A DNA stretch of 64,000 nucleotides from Butyrivibrio sp. WCD3002. Its GTDB lineage: Bacteria > Bacillota > Clostridia > Lachnospirales > Lachnospiraceae. This document shows, one piece after another, positions 25,175-33,324 of this stretch. The stretch is taken from the NCBI RefSeq assembly GCF_000424265.1, contig NZ_AUJO01000012.1, forward strand, positions 92,494 through 156,493. The letters are read 5' to 3'. A program made the position numbers and the translations under genes. The notes under the pieces were generated by a model, which saw only the letters and a list, made by a program, of their open reading frames with translations, was not told the origin of the DNA and searched no databases. How positions within the stretch are numbered: the stretch's first letter is position 1; each line of letters opens with the position of its first letter.

Positions 25175-26647
25175 TTATGCCGCGATCCTATCATATCTTT
25201 CTGATAAAAGGACGCTCATCATAAATCTATATGGCTCAAGATCACCCTCTTTTAACATGGAGAAAATCTGAGGGCTGCAGCCTGAAACCAGCGCCACTCC
25301 TCTATCGTTCACCTTCACAGGCTGCTGACTGTTACGACTCTCCACGTTCCAGAACACTATCTGAGGAAGTTTATAACCATATCTCTCAAACTCAGCCTTG
25401 GCATATTCGAAATTGGTCATATTCGCATTACCTGCACAGTAATCGAATTCCATGTCAGAGATGATGTAGAGCTTTTCCGGCATATCTGCCTGTGTAAGGT
25501 TATTCTTTACAGCAGTTCTGAGAATAAGCGCAAAAGTTCTGGCTATATCCGTATTGCTGCATTCATTGAAACGCATACAATAACGCACTTTTTCCACAAT
25601 ATCTCTTCCCTTTATCTCCACTAATCTGGGATTGGTGGAAAAGGTTATGAAATGGTTATGAAAAGCGCCAGTATTTCTCTCAGCAAAATATATGCCAAGT
25701 GACTGCGCAACTGCTGCCGGAACCGGATTTTCGCTACAGTACATAGAGCCTGAACCATCAACTACAACCAGTGAATTTTCTGCTCCTGCAAAATTCTCCA
25801 GGGCATTCCATGTGGCATTCATGGCACGTCTTTCGTCCTCTGAAAATCTAGCCCTGTTTATTACAGGCGCTATAACATCATAAGGTGTAAGTGTCCCTGT
25901 GTGCATGACGGAAGGATTTTCCTCTGCCTTTGTTATGAAAGCTGTATATCTTTCCTGATCGTTTCTAAGAAAAGCCTGTCTATACTTATAGAGAGCCTTG
26001 GAAGGCTGCTTTTCATAATCGAAGGTGTAATCCTTTTCTCTTAAATTATTCTCTATGATTCTGATCTGTGCTCTGAGCGCAGACAATGTTTTTCTGTACT
26101 CGGTATCAGTCATACCCATGGCTCTTGCGATCTTTCTTGCATTTTTTACAGCTTCCAAATTGCTTGTATTAACGGAAGGAAGCCACTTTGCAAGAAGTGA
26201 AACAGTTTCATTTTCTTCATTAAAACCGTTCATGATCTCGATGTCCTTCTTTAAAGTCTTACCAATGTAAGCCATTACTTCCTTCTCTACCGGAGTGCCG
26301 ATTAGAGCAAGAAGGTCATCGAATCTGCCGTATTCAGCCACGTTCTCAATATTCTTTTTTACAGATTCAGGCTCAGCTGCTGCCAGATACTCAAGTATTA
26401 CTCTGAATACTCTTCTCTCACCAAGGCCGCCTCTGATATCTCTTGCGAAAAAGAGCATCTTCATCGCAAGGTCAGCATCCTCTGCGTAAGCCTTAACAAA
26501 TCTGCCAACTATATCATCCTCAGAAGCATTTCTAAGGGCACCGATTGTCGCAAACATATCAAGGCACTCAGACTGAGTGGATGCATAAGTAACTGCGCCG
26601 TTTTCTGTATATGTTTTATTTGCTTCCTTCTTCAAAAACTCTAACAT
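25175..26647 (-). CDS. Ro60-like HEAT + VWA protein (DUF2828/TROVE type)
   Basis: A 490-residue protein in two parts. The N-terminal helical repeat part carries the family pattern (LFFARDIRGGLGERRVFR, VSLLAKWLPSVNTSN, YRKTLSALRAQIRIIENN, PSKALYKYRQAF). The VWA domain follows, with the metal site VVVDGSGSMYCSE near residue 297. This architecture resembles Ro60/TROVE proteins, which bind Y RNAs and misfolded RNAs; DUF2828 is the closer match. AGGAGG precedes the ATG. The two tRNA-like RNAs at 26669-26894 lie directly upstream on the same strand, and an RtcB fragment lies downstream, the gene order known for bacterial Ro60 RNA-repair operons. RNA binding is inferred. Confidence 0.82.
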   Translation of the reverse strand: MLEFLKKEANKTYTENGAVTYASTQSECLDMFATIGALRNASEDDIVGRFVKAYAEDADLAMKMLFFARDIRGGLGERRVFRVILEYLAAAEPESVKKNIENVAEYGRFDDLLALIGTPVEKEVMAYIGKTLKKDIEIMNGFNEENETVSLLAKWLPSVNTSNLEAVKNARKIARAMGMTDTEYRKTLSALRAQIRIIENNLREKDYTFDYEKQPSKALYKYRQAFLRNDQERYTAFITKAEENPSVMHTGTLTPYDVIAPVINRARFSEDERRAMNATWNALENFAGAENSLVVVDGSGSMYCSENPVPAAVAQSLGIYFAERNTGAFHNHFITFSTNPRLVEIKGRDIVEKVRYCMRFNECSNTDIARTFALILRTAVKNNLTQADMPEKLYIISDMEFDYCAGNANMTNFEYAKAEFERYGYKLPQIVFWNVESRNSQQPVKVNDRGVALVSGCSPQIFSMLKEGDLEPYRFMMSVLLSERYDRIAA

Positions 26648-26668
26648 TTTCTTTTCCTCCTAATCCAC

Positions 26669-26776
26669 TAGATACAACCTTTAAATAGGTGATGGGATTC
26701 GAACCCACCGAATGCCTGGTTATAAGCCAGGTGCTCCCATGGAGCTAACCATTGGAATTATTGCTGTTCGTATCTA
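26669..26776 (-). ncRNA. tRNA-like Y-RNA candidate 1 (anticodon-like UAU)
   Basis: The ends pair: TAGATAC (26776-26770) with GTATCTA (26675-26669), extended by AAC/GTT across one bulged G, as in Y-RNA bulged helices. Inside lies a tRNA-like module: D-arm GCTC-CATGG-GAGC, a perfect anticodon-type arm CCTGG-CTTATAA-CCAGG and T-arm GTGGG-TTCGAAT-CCCAT. AATGGT/ACCTATT can form an acceptor-like helix, but the 5' and 3' flanks continue into the Y-like stem, so no mature tRNA end or CCA exists. It ends 11 bases before the AGGAGG of the Ro60-like gene, so it may be processed from, or regulate, that mRNA. Confidence 0.72.
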
Positions 26777-26801
26777 TTTGATTACTGTATTTCAGCCTTA
26801 C

Positions 26802-26894
26802 AAGACACACTTCCCCAAAAGGGAAGGGTGGGATTTGAACCCACAAAGCCGGACCGAAATCCGGCTGTGCCAACCAAATTGCTGTATGTGTCTT
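26802..26894 (-). ncRNA. tRNA-like Y-RNA candidate 2
   Basis: AAGACACA (26894-26887) pairs perfectly with TGTGTCTT (26809-26802) as the closing helix. Inside are an arm GCCGGA-TTTCGG-TCCGGC at the anticodon-arm position, a classical T-arm GTGGG-TTCAAAT-CCCAC, and a small hairpin CTTCCC-TTTTG-GGGAAG. The 5' side carries ACAGCAAT right after the helix, as does RNA 1. There is no D-arm of normal form and no acceptor stem, so it is not a tRNA. A -10-like TAAAAT lies at 26913-26908. Confidence 0.68.
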
Positions 26895-27041
26895 TTGACT
26901 TTCTGTGATTTTATCTTAGCCCAGTTAATTGGATATAAAAAGATGCAGTTAGTATACATATCGCAACCCCAATATGATACAATATATGCATAAAACACAT
27001 AGATATTTATTATTTTTACAACCCCATTTAAGAGGCGCGAC

Positions 27042-28027
27042 ATGACTGAGAAATACAAATTTATTTATCCGAGGATACAAGATCAAGACTTATTAACGAT
27101 GCAGAGCTTTTTGAATTCACTAAGAAAGATGAAACTGTAAATCTCAATGCCTTCCTGAAAATCCTAATCGTCAACTACTTCGATCAATACAGACATGACA
27201 GCGAGGCTCTGTTAAACAACATAATGAGCGATCTCACAGAGATGACATCCATATCTGATGCAGATGCTGCCCATCTAGCAGACAAAATTGTCAGCACATA
27301 CATAAAGAACGATAGGATATCCAGTTCCAAAAATATAGCTGTTACGTTGACAGTCAGCGGATCATCCTATGACATAATCCGAATTATAGAAAACAACATG
27401 CTACGTGATACTTCCCTCTCGCAGTATCTTAAGGACATGTTCAATTCATATCTGTCCATTCCAAGGAGCCAGAGAGAAGCCATCATTTTTAAGGACACCT
27501 ACGAAGATATAGAAAAAGCGCTTAAGCAAGGTCGTGTGCTCACCTTCACTACAACATCTTCTGAGTATGACAAATCCTTTGCTGTGGAGCCTTACTTTAT
27601 TGCGCCTTCTAAAGAAGAACAGTGCAACTACCTTCTGTGCTGCGATGCCCGTACTCGCACTCCGCATACCTTCAGAATCTCAAGAATCAGGAGCGCCTTC
27701 GTAACATCAGATAAATTTGAAATTGATTCAGAGCTGCAAAAAGAGCTCCAGGAAAAAGCTATCCGAAGCCCTCAATCAGTATCAAAGACAGTACCGGCTG
27801 TCATTAAATTAAATAAATATGGAATCAGAAAATTTAAAGTTGTCACTAAAAACAGGCCAATTGTGTCAAAGATAGAAGGCGACCTTTACTACTTTGACTG
27901 GCCTGAGTTACAGCTTGAAGAATACTTCAACCGTTTTGGAAGGGATGCCATAGTATTAGAACCGGCTTCCCTTAAAGAAAATCTTCGCAAATACTATTAC
28001 TATGCCCTCAGAGAATATAGTAAATAA
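27042..28027 (+). pseudogene. WYL-domain transcriptional regulator, frameshifted near codon 10
   Basis: The ATG at 27042 (AGAGG upstream) opens MTEKYKFIYP, then the frame fails. One missing base at about 27070 would join it to EDTRSRLINDAELFEFTKK and an unbroken 319-codon frame. That frame has a ribbon-helix-helix-like N-terminus, a WYL-type sensor core (GRVLTFTTTSSEYDKSFAVEPYFI) and the WCX-like end (EYFNRFGRDAIVLEP). In the present sequence translation could restart only at the ATG at 27224, without the DNA-binding part. It diverges from the Ro60-like/RNA locus and is its likely regulator, since WYL proteins sense nucleic-acid ligands. Confidence 0.72.
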
Positions 28028-28119
28028 AAAACCTCTCCTCACTAATATTATGTTGACAAAAATAATAGATGCATTTACATTTAGATAAACATCTAATCAA
28101 AAATTGTGAGGAGGATATT

Positions 28120-29133
28120 ATGAAAAGAGATACATATAAAAAAATAGTCGCTGCATCAGGCATAGAAACCGGAGATCTTGTACTTATACAGTACTGGATG
28201 AATGACAGCTTCAGCGAGGATATAGCTTTTCTCCAGGCTGAGATAGCTGCTGCCGGTGCAACCCCGGTAATGGTGGTTCAGAACCTTATGATAAGCCAGC
28301 TTATCAATGAAAATGCCACAGAACATACCTATGGCGACAAGTTTTTCAAATTGTACGAAGATGCTGATGTGATCATCGACCTTATGGAGAGGCCTGTGGG
28401 CGTTCTTACCAAGCCGCTTGATCCTGAAAAAATGGGACTTCTCGGCGGATATATGGGTAGGCTTTTCCAGACATGCGCATCCAAAAAGAAGATGCTTCAG
28501 CTTCGTGTTCCCACTGAGGTTATGGCTTCAAAAGAGGGTCTTGACCCGGTAGATTACAAAAACCGCATGGAAGCTGCAATGGATATAGATTATAATTCCC
28601 TTAGACAGGAATGTGAAAATCTACGAGAAGCCAACAGCCGTTTCAGCGGTGTTACAATTAAAACCGGTGACAATTACAGTCTGGACATTTCATTTGGAGA
28701 CAGGTCCTGGGATATTGATGCCGGAGATGGTGACATTCCCTGCGGCGAGATCAACATCGCACCCATAGAGAATCTGACAAACGGGAAAATCTTTTTTGAA
28801 AAGATATACCTCCCTGATCCGGAGAATCCCAGAGCCAGACATGATTTTGACAAGGTTGTGCTCTCCGTTAATGAGGGAATTATTACTAGCTCAAACAACG
28901 AGGCGCTTAATTCTCTTATAGAAAAATACGGTCCTGAAAACGTCACTGTCTGCGAGCTTGGATTTGGTATGAATCCCGGTGTTACAAGCCTTTGCGGCTG
29001 CGCTGTTCTTGATGAAAAAATGATAGGTACATTCCATCTTGGAATTGGCGATAACACAATGTTTGGCGGAACAAACGAGGCCGACTTCCACAACGATCTT
29101 ATCGGCCACGGAGAATATATTTGGAAAGAGTAA
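28120..29133 (+). CDS. M29-type aminopeptidase
   Basis: A 337-residue metallo-aminopeptidase of the AmpS/AmpT (M29) type. The second half shows the expected metal-ligand segments: VTVCELGFGMNPG (Glu), MIGTFHLGIGDN (His) and TNEADFHNDLIGHGEY (His, Asp). The N-terminal half is Rossmann-like. The start at 28120 follows GTGAGGAGGATATT. It leads an operon with a helical protein (29146) and an ArsR-type regulator (29500). Removes N-terminal residues from peptides in the cytoplasm. Confidence 0.8.
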   Translation: MKRDTYKKIVAASGIETGDLVLIQYWMNDSFSEDIAFLQAEIAAAGATPVMVVQNLMISQLINENATEHTYGDKFFKLYEDADVIIDLMERPVGVLTKPLDPEKMGLLGGYMGRLFQTCASKKKMLQLRVPTEVMASKEGLDPVDYKNRMEAAMDIDYNSLRQECENLREANSRFSGVTIKTGDNYSLDISFGDRSWDIDAGDGDIPCGEINIAPIENLTNGKIFFEKIYLPDPENPRARHDFDKVVLSVNEGIITSSNNEALNSLIEKYGPENVTVCELGFGMNPGVTSLCGCAVLDEKMIGTFHLGIGDNTMFGGTNEADFHNDLIGHGEYIWKE

Positions 29134-29145
29134 AGGAATTATCTG

Positions 29146-29490
29146 ATGAACGAAAAAGAATTATTTGATTTTCTTGATGAGGAAAAGGCTTTAGTGCTGG
29201 CAGAGGTTAAGGAACTGGCCTCTCAGGACAGAATGGACGAGAGCAACATCTTAAAAGCCAAGTCCAATATCTATGACATCTGCAAGGCCGTATTTGGCGC
29301 AGCGACCAAGAAAGCTTCTGACGGCAATGTTAAAGATACCTTTTTATCAACATTTGGAAACATAACAGGCCAGTGGCAAAAATCCCTTGAGCAGGCCAAA
29401 GCGCATGATGACAGTTACAAAATCCTGATCGAAGAAGCCAAGCTTTCTGCAGTTTCCGAGATTCTGGAAAAGACTGAAGATCTCTTTTAA
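29146..29490 (+). CDS. helical protein of unknown function (114 aa)
   Basis: All-helical, acidic, no signal or membrane segment: EKELFDFLDEEKALVLAEV, then KSNIYDICKAVFGAATKK and QWQKSLEQAKAHDDSYK. It sits 12 bases after the aminopeptidase and 9 before the ArsR gene, so it belongs to this operon. No family recognised. Confidence 0.7.
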   Translation: MNEKELFDFLDEEKALVLAEVKELASQDRMDESNILKAKSNIYDICKAVFGAATKKASDGNVKDTFLSTFGNITGQWQKSLEQAKAHDDSYKILIEEAKLSAVSEILEKTEDLF

Positions 29491-29499
29491 GGAGGCAAC

Positions 29500-30051
29500 A
29501 TGACTGAATCACAGGCAATTGCTCTTTTCAAATGTCTTGCAGACAAATCAAGAATACAGATTTTAAAGTCTCTCATTGAGGAAGAAATGTACGTAGAGCG
29601 CCTCTCCGAGCGATTAAGCCTCACCCCCGCCACCATCTCTTTTCACCTGAAAAAGCTTGTGGATGTCGGAGCCGTGAAATCGCGAAAAGAACAGTACTAT
29701 ACCATTTACTCCATCAATGACGATGTCTTTAATGTATCAATTCTGGACATTCTAAGAGAAGAGTCTGAGGAAAAAGATCTGCATGCAGAGCGAGACGAAA
29801 ACTACAGAAAAAAGGTAATAGACAGCTTCTTTGAATATGGCAAGCTTAAAAGTATTCCTACCCAGCGGAAAAAAGAACGCATTGTTCTTGAGGAAATCGC
29901 TAAAGCTTTTGAACCAGATCGCAGTTACACTGAGCGCGAGGTAAATATCATCATCGCTGATTTTCACGACGATTTCTGTACGCTTCGTCGCGATATGGTC
30001 GCAGAAAAACTTCTGGTTCGCGATAAGAATCAATATAAAAGATGGCCTTAG
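29500..30051 (+). CDS. ArsR-family regulator with DUF2087 domain
   Basis: A 183-residue protein. Residues 1-80 are a winged helix of ArsR type (LADKSRIQILKSL, LSLTPATISFHLKKL, YYTIYSINDDVF). Residues 100-183 match DUF2087 (FEYGKLKSIPTQRKKERIVLEEIAKAF, TEREVNIIIADFHDDFCTLRRDMV, the end KRWP). Probably represses its own operon. GGAGGCAAC precedes the ATG. No metal-binding cysteine motif is visible, so the signal is not a classical metal. Confidence 0.85.
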   Translation: MTESQAIALFKCLADKSRIQILKSLIEEEMYVERLSERLSLTPATISFHLKKLVDVGAVKSRKEQYYTIYSINDDVFNVSILDILREESEEKDLHAERDENYRKKVIDSFFEYGKLKSIPTQRKKERIVLEEIAKAFEPDRSYTEREVNIIIADFHDDFCTLRRDMVAEKLLVRDKNQYKRWP

Positions 30052-30052
30052 G

Positions 30053-30220
30053 GATAACTTAAGTAAAACATATTCATCCGTTATTACAAAAACTACTACT
30101 TGTGGAACTATTTTTATCATAGCAATAATAATCGGAATAATTATTAGTATCATTCGTATTAGCAGTAAGATCACATCTATTGTTAATGAACTCACATCAA
30201 TGCGAGACTGGAAGAAGTAG
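30053..30220 (+). other. possible small membrane-protein reading frame without start codon
   Basis: A frame ending at TAG 30220 reads a convincing single-pass peptide: polar front (NLSKTYSSVITKTTT), hydrophobic helix (GTIFIIAIIIGIIISII) and polar tail (SKITSIVNELTSMRDWKK). No ATG, GTG or TTG in frame precedes it, so it is either a remnant or uses an unusual start. Confidence 0.3.
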
Positions 30221-30249
30221 ATGAATAGCGGAGGGAATTTTTTATGTTA

Positions 30250-30429
30250 TCAACCTTCATATTTGTACCATGGATGTGTTCCGATTATTTCAAATCCGAC
30301 AGAGCAGGCTATTTTCATGGATGCTTCATTCCTCGTATCGCAGCCCCATGAAGGTGTTTTTCCTCTTCGAAGCGTTTCTTTCACCATTGCAGAAGCAACG
30401 ATTTTTCCATAGTCTGTGAGTTTTTTCAT
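30250..30429 (-). pseudogene. GNAT acetyltransferase C-terminal fragment (59 aa)
   Basis: Starts in an ATGA overlap with the MFS stop. The 59 residues match only the end of a GNAT enzyme: SAMVKETLRRGKTPSWGCD, NEASMKIACSVGFEIIG and HPWYKYE. The acetyl-CoA-binding part is missing. A short remnant, possibly still translated by coupling to the MFS gene. Confidence 0.6.
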
Positions 30430-31754
30430 GATTTTTCCATACTCTTTCTTTGTGCAAAATACAGCGGAATGATGGTTAACAGAACTACGACAAATCCTGC
30501 AATAAACACTGCGTTTGTAGGAAGATACTCTGTAAAGCCGTACTCATCCACAAACTCGCCGCTTCTTTTTATGATGGGATTCGAGATAAGCGGAGCAACC
30601 ACCATGGGTATAAGGACGTAGAAAATAATACGTATACCTTCAAACTGGCCCCTTGAATCCTCAGGATACAGGCGCTTTGACCAAACGGTGATGGTTTGCA
30701 AAAACAGCATGTATCCGATGCCTACAAACAGCACACCTGCCAAAAGATGCGGATTCCAGATAGTGGAAGGATCCACGTTAGTGGGTGATACAAGCAGGCC
30801 GATTATTAAAAGGCCTATGGAATTGATAATGATAGCTACCAAAATTATCAGCGCTGATTTTCCTTTTTGAATAAGCTTAATTGCAGGAATGGTCGTAAAC
30901 ATGGCGATAAGAAGCCCCACGCCCTCGATCAGGCCCATGGTATCAGCCGTAAATCCAAGATAATAAATCATGAAGTTTCCAAGATGTGAAAAATAAACAT
31001 TGAAAGAAATAAAGTAAACTGCCAGCATCAAGTTTACGAAGATAAGCTCCCTGTGCTTTAAATATTCTTTTATATTGAAAATAGAGAAAAACTGCTGTGA
31101 AAAGCTTCCCTTAACAGAAGAGCGAAGAGACTCGGCATCCTTCATTCCAAAAAGAGAATACAATCCGAGCAATATCACGCTTCCACCAATTACCACAAAA
31201 AGTCGCATGTAATTGTCATCTGCACCTACAAGAAGACCGCCAAGAATTGTTCCTGCGATCGTTCCGATGACAGGCTGAACTGCAAGAGCAGCACCCAATG
31301 CTCCTGAGTTTTCCGGAGTCATGTAGTCGTTGATCCAGGCGTTAAAACCTATATCATTTCCCATGGAACCAAAGAAACTCATGATTGCGTCAGCTGCAAT
31401 GACAGCAAATGCAACACCTATGATGGAAGCATTTTGATTTTCCTGATTCCTCAGAAATTCCGTTGTTCCAAAAAGAATTGTAAAGATTCCCCACAAAATA
31501 TACCCAACTGATATAAGCGTTTTTCGGGTTCCTTTTCTGTCGGATATGCATCCGAATAAAAATGTGGACACCGTTGTTGCCATGGCAGATATTGCCAGCA
31601 TCCACGAGATAATAGTCGGATCCTTTGCGATTTTTGCATACACGAAGGTGTTAAACCACTGGTTTTCCATATTCCAGCAAAGCTGTCCGGCAAGTCCCAG
31701 TAGCCACACGAATGACCAGAACGATACTGTACTCTTTTTAGAATCAGAATGCAT
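30426..31754 (-). CDS. MFS transporter
   Basis: A 442-residue major facilitator with 12 helices. Signature loop between helices 2 and 3: FGCISDRKGTRKTLI. The second half has LYPEDSRGQFEGIRI before the last helices. Resembles MFS proteins of Lachnospiraceae with unknown substrate, distantly like SLC45/glycoside carriers. Start at 31754 with GGGGGTCAATATGC-type upstream sequence. No enzyme gene in the operon gives a substrate hint. Confidence 0.82.
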   Translation of the reverse strand: MHSDSKKSTVSFWSFVWLLGLAGQLCWNMENQWFNTFVYAKIAKDPTIISWMLAISAMATTVSTFLFGCISDRKGTRKTLISVGYILWGIFTILFGTTEFLRNQENQNASIIGVAFAVIAADAIMSFFGSMGNDIGFNAWINDYMTPENSGALGAALAVQPVIGTIAGTILGGLLVGADDNYMRLFVVIGGSVILLGLYSLFGMKDAESLRSSVKGSFSQQFFSIFNIKEYLKHRELIFVNLMLAVYFISFNVYFSHLGNFMIYYLGFTADTMGLIEGVGLLIAMFTTIPAIKLIQKGKSALIILVAIIINSIGLLIIGLLVSPTNVDPSTIWNPHLLAGVLFVGIGYMLFLQTITVWSKRLYPEDSRGQFEGIRIIFYVLIPMVVAPLISNPIIKRSGEFVDEYGFTEYLPTNAVFIAGFVVVLLTIIPLYFAQRKSMEKS

Positions 31755-31867
31755 ATTGACCCCCCCATTTCGCTTTTTTCTATAAATATCATACTACATT
31801 ATTTTGGACCTGGGGGGACGAGGTTGGTGGTCCATTTTGATTCAATAACTAAATTCCTTGGAATTAG

Positions 31868-32125
31868 TCATCTCTTCAAAAAGTTCAACAATGCTCCGCT
31901 GGAAATAAGCTGTCCAAGTGCATCCGCAAGCTTAGCTCTCTGCCTGTTTCCGTCTTCCAGCTGCATGTTGATTCGCTTAAGCTCTGCCAATATTTCACTA
32001 TTATCCGGCGCAGGCGCCTGCGTAGGAACCTGCGCTCTGTACTGTTCACCTTTCAGGCCATATCCGCAGTTAGGGCAAAATCTCTCATGACCATTTAAAT
32101 CAAGACCACAATTAGGACAATTCAT
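31868..32125 (-). CDS. zinc-ribbon protein (85 aa)
   Basis: Start at 32125 (AGGTG 8 bases upstream). A double zinc-ribbon knuckle CPNCGLDLNGHERFCPNCG opens the protein, followed by a Pro/Gln/Ala linker and a predicted coiled coil (EILAELKRINMQLEDGNRQRAKL) ending LLNFLKR. Such proteins are usually small scaffolds or membrane-associated adaptors; no helix follows here. Function unknown. Confidence 0.7.
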   Translation of the reverse strand: MNCPNCGLDLNGHERFCPNCGYGLKGEQYRAQVPTQAPAPDNSEILAELKRINMQLEDGNRQRAKLADALGQLISSGALLNFLKR

Positions 32126-32385
32126 ATAAACACCTGCCTTTCTGCCAATCCAACTCCATAAACACATACTATTCCATGATATATATTTATTATCCCTCAC
32201 ATATCTAAAACCCTCGTAAACTGCGGCTTAAAGGATAATTAAATGGATTTTTAGTTTCTTTTCCTGCGTTATTTTTCTGCAATATTTTTCCATTGAAAAA
32301 GGCAGGAATTTCTTCCCGCCTTGATAAACCACATATTATTATTCACTTATTTATACTCTTTTATAATATCTCTTCAATATTTTCT

Positions 32386-32643
32386 TCATCCCCTATAAAA
32401 CACCTGGACTCTGCTGCAAGGGATCTTTGGGTCTTTATCGTACAGATCTTCGTCGTCTGCATACCAGAAACCGGAAATGACCTTGATATCTTCAGCCTTG
32501 CATTTCAATACTGCTGCCGCGTAGTCTTTCGCCAACTCCAATGGGCACCTGACTGAGACTGTTATGTAGTCTCTCCCGTCTTCGACGCCAAAATATGTCT
32601 GCGTAAAATAATCCTCTTCCACTTGATGTCTGATGTTTTTCAT
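32386..32643 (-). CDS. small hypothetical protein (85 aa)
   Basis: Start at 32643 after GGGGGAGTTTGTC. A compact acidic protein (KNIRHQVEEDYFTQTYFG, YITVSVRCPLELAKDYAAAV, WYADDEDLYDKDPKI). Soluble alpha/beta; no family recognised. It lies directly next to the palindromic repeat at 32670. Confidence 0.6.
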   Translation of the reverse strand: MKNIRHQVEEDYFTQTYFGVEDGRDYITVSVRCPLELAKDYAAAVLKCKAEDIKVISGFWYADDEDLYDKDPKIPCSRVQVFYRG

Positions 32644-32669
32644 GACAAACTCCCCCAAAACTCCCTAGC

Positions 32670-32759
32670 GTGCCATTGGAGACGGTTCTACTTGGCACAC
32701 AGTACACAAGAAAGGCGTGCCAAAGAGAACCGTCCCCAGTGGCATGCACCAGTGGCACA
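32670..32759. repeat. GTGCCA...GGCAC palindromic intergenic element, compound
   Basis: Two opposed copies of GTGCCATTGGAGACGGTT-type sequence, each bounded by GTGCCA and TGGCAC, joined by a short spacer. A third copy is at 34620. REP-like elements of this kind recur in intergenic DNA of many Clostridia. Confidence 0.75.
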
Positions 32760-32764
32760 TGATA

Positions 32765-33301
32765 TCACTTTCTGCCGATAAACTCCGCTATCTCTTCCAT
32801 ATCCTCAGAAAAGAGAACCCTTCTAAAGTACTCCTTCTGTCCAAGGCCGTTATTTATGACATTATCAATGACGCCCTTAAATGGCTGATAATATCCGTCT
32901 GTATTGAAAAAGACGATGGGACAGGTAGTAATATCAAGACTCCCAAGAGCCATTACTTCTGTGATTTCATCTAAGGTTCCAATGCCGCCGGGGAGAGCCA
33001 CAAAAGCATCTGCCAGTTCGATCATTTTGGCTTTTCGCTCAGCCATGGTGGCAGTCTCGATGTACTCAGTAAGGCCCTGATGTTTCCTCTCCTGAATCTG
33101 CAGAACGTCGGGGAGAACTCCGATAACTTTGCCGCCTGCTTCCAAAGTACTGTCACTTACAGCTCCCATGAGGCCTTTGCTAGCCCCGCCGTAAACAAGA
33201 GTGTGTCCGTTTTCGCCAATCCATTTGCCCAGTGTCCTTGCTGACTCTGTGAACTTCTCATTATTCCCACTTGTTGACCCGCAATATACCACAATATTCA
33301 T
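32765..33301 (-). CDS. LOG-family phosphoribohydrolase
   Basis: A 178-residue Rossmann-fold protein with NIVVYCGSTSGNN, LVYGGASKGLMGAVSD and the catalytic LPGGIGTLDEITE. LOG enzymes cleave nucleoside 5'-monophosphates (AMP, or cytokinin monophosphates in some hosts) to base and ribose 5-phosphate. I chose the ATG at 33301, 10 bases after AGGAGG, over the ATG two codons earlier. Confidence 0.88.
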   Translation of the reverse strand: MNIVVYCGSTSGNNEKFTESARTLGKWIGENGHTLVYGGASKGLMGAVSDSTLEAGGKVIGVLPDVLQIQERKHQGLTEYIETATMAERKAKMIELADAFVALPGGIGTLDEITEVMALGSLDITTCPIVFFNTDGYYQPFKGVIDNVINNGLGQKEYFRRVLFSEDMEEIAEFIGRK

Positions 33302-33324
33302 CAGCATCTTTCCTCCTGATATTG

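Noticed and set aside
26669..26894. Ordinary tRNA genes (Ile-UAU and another) on the minus strand
   Set aside because: T-arms and anticodon-type arms are clear, but there is no normal 7-bp acceptor stem or 3' end. The flanks instead pair with each other, the D-regions are aberrant, and the gene context is Ro60-like.
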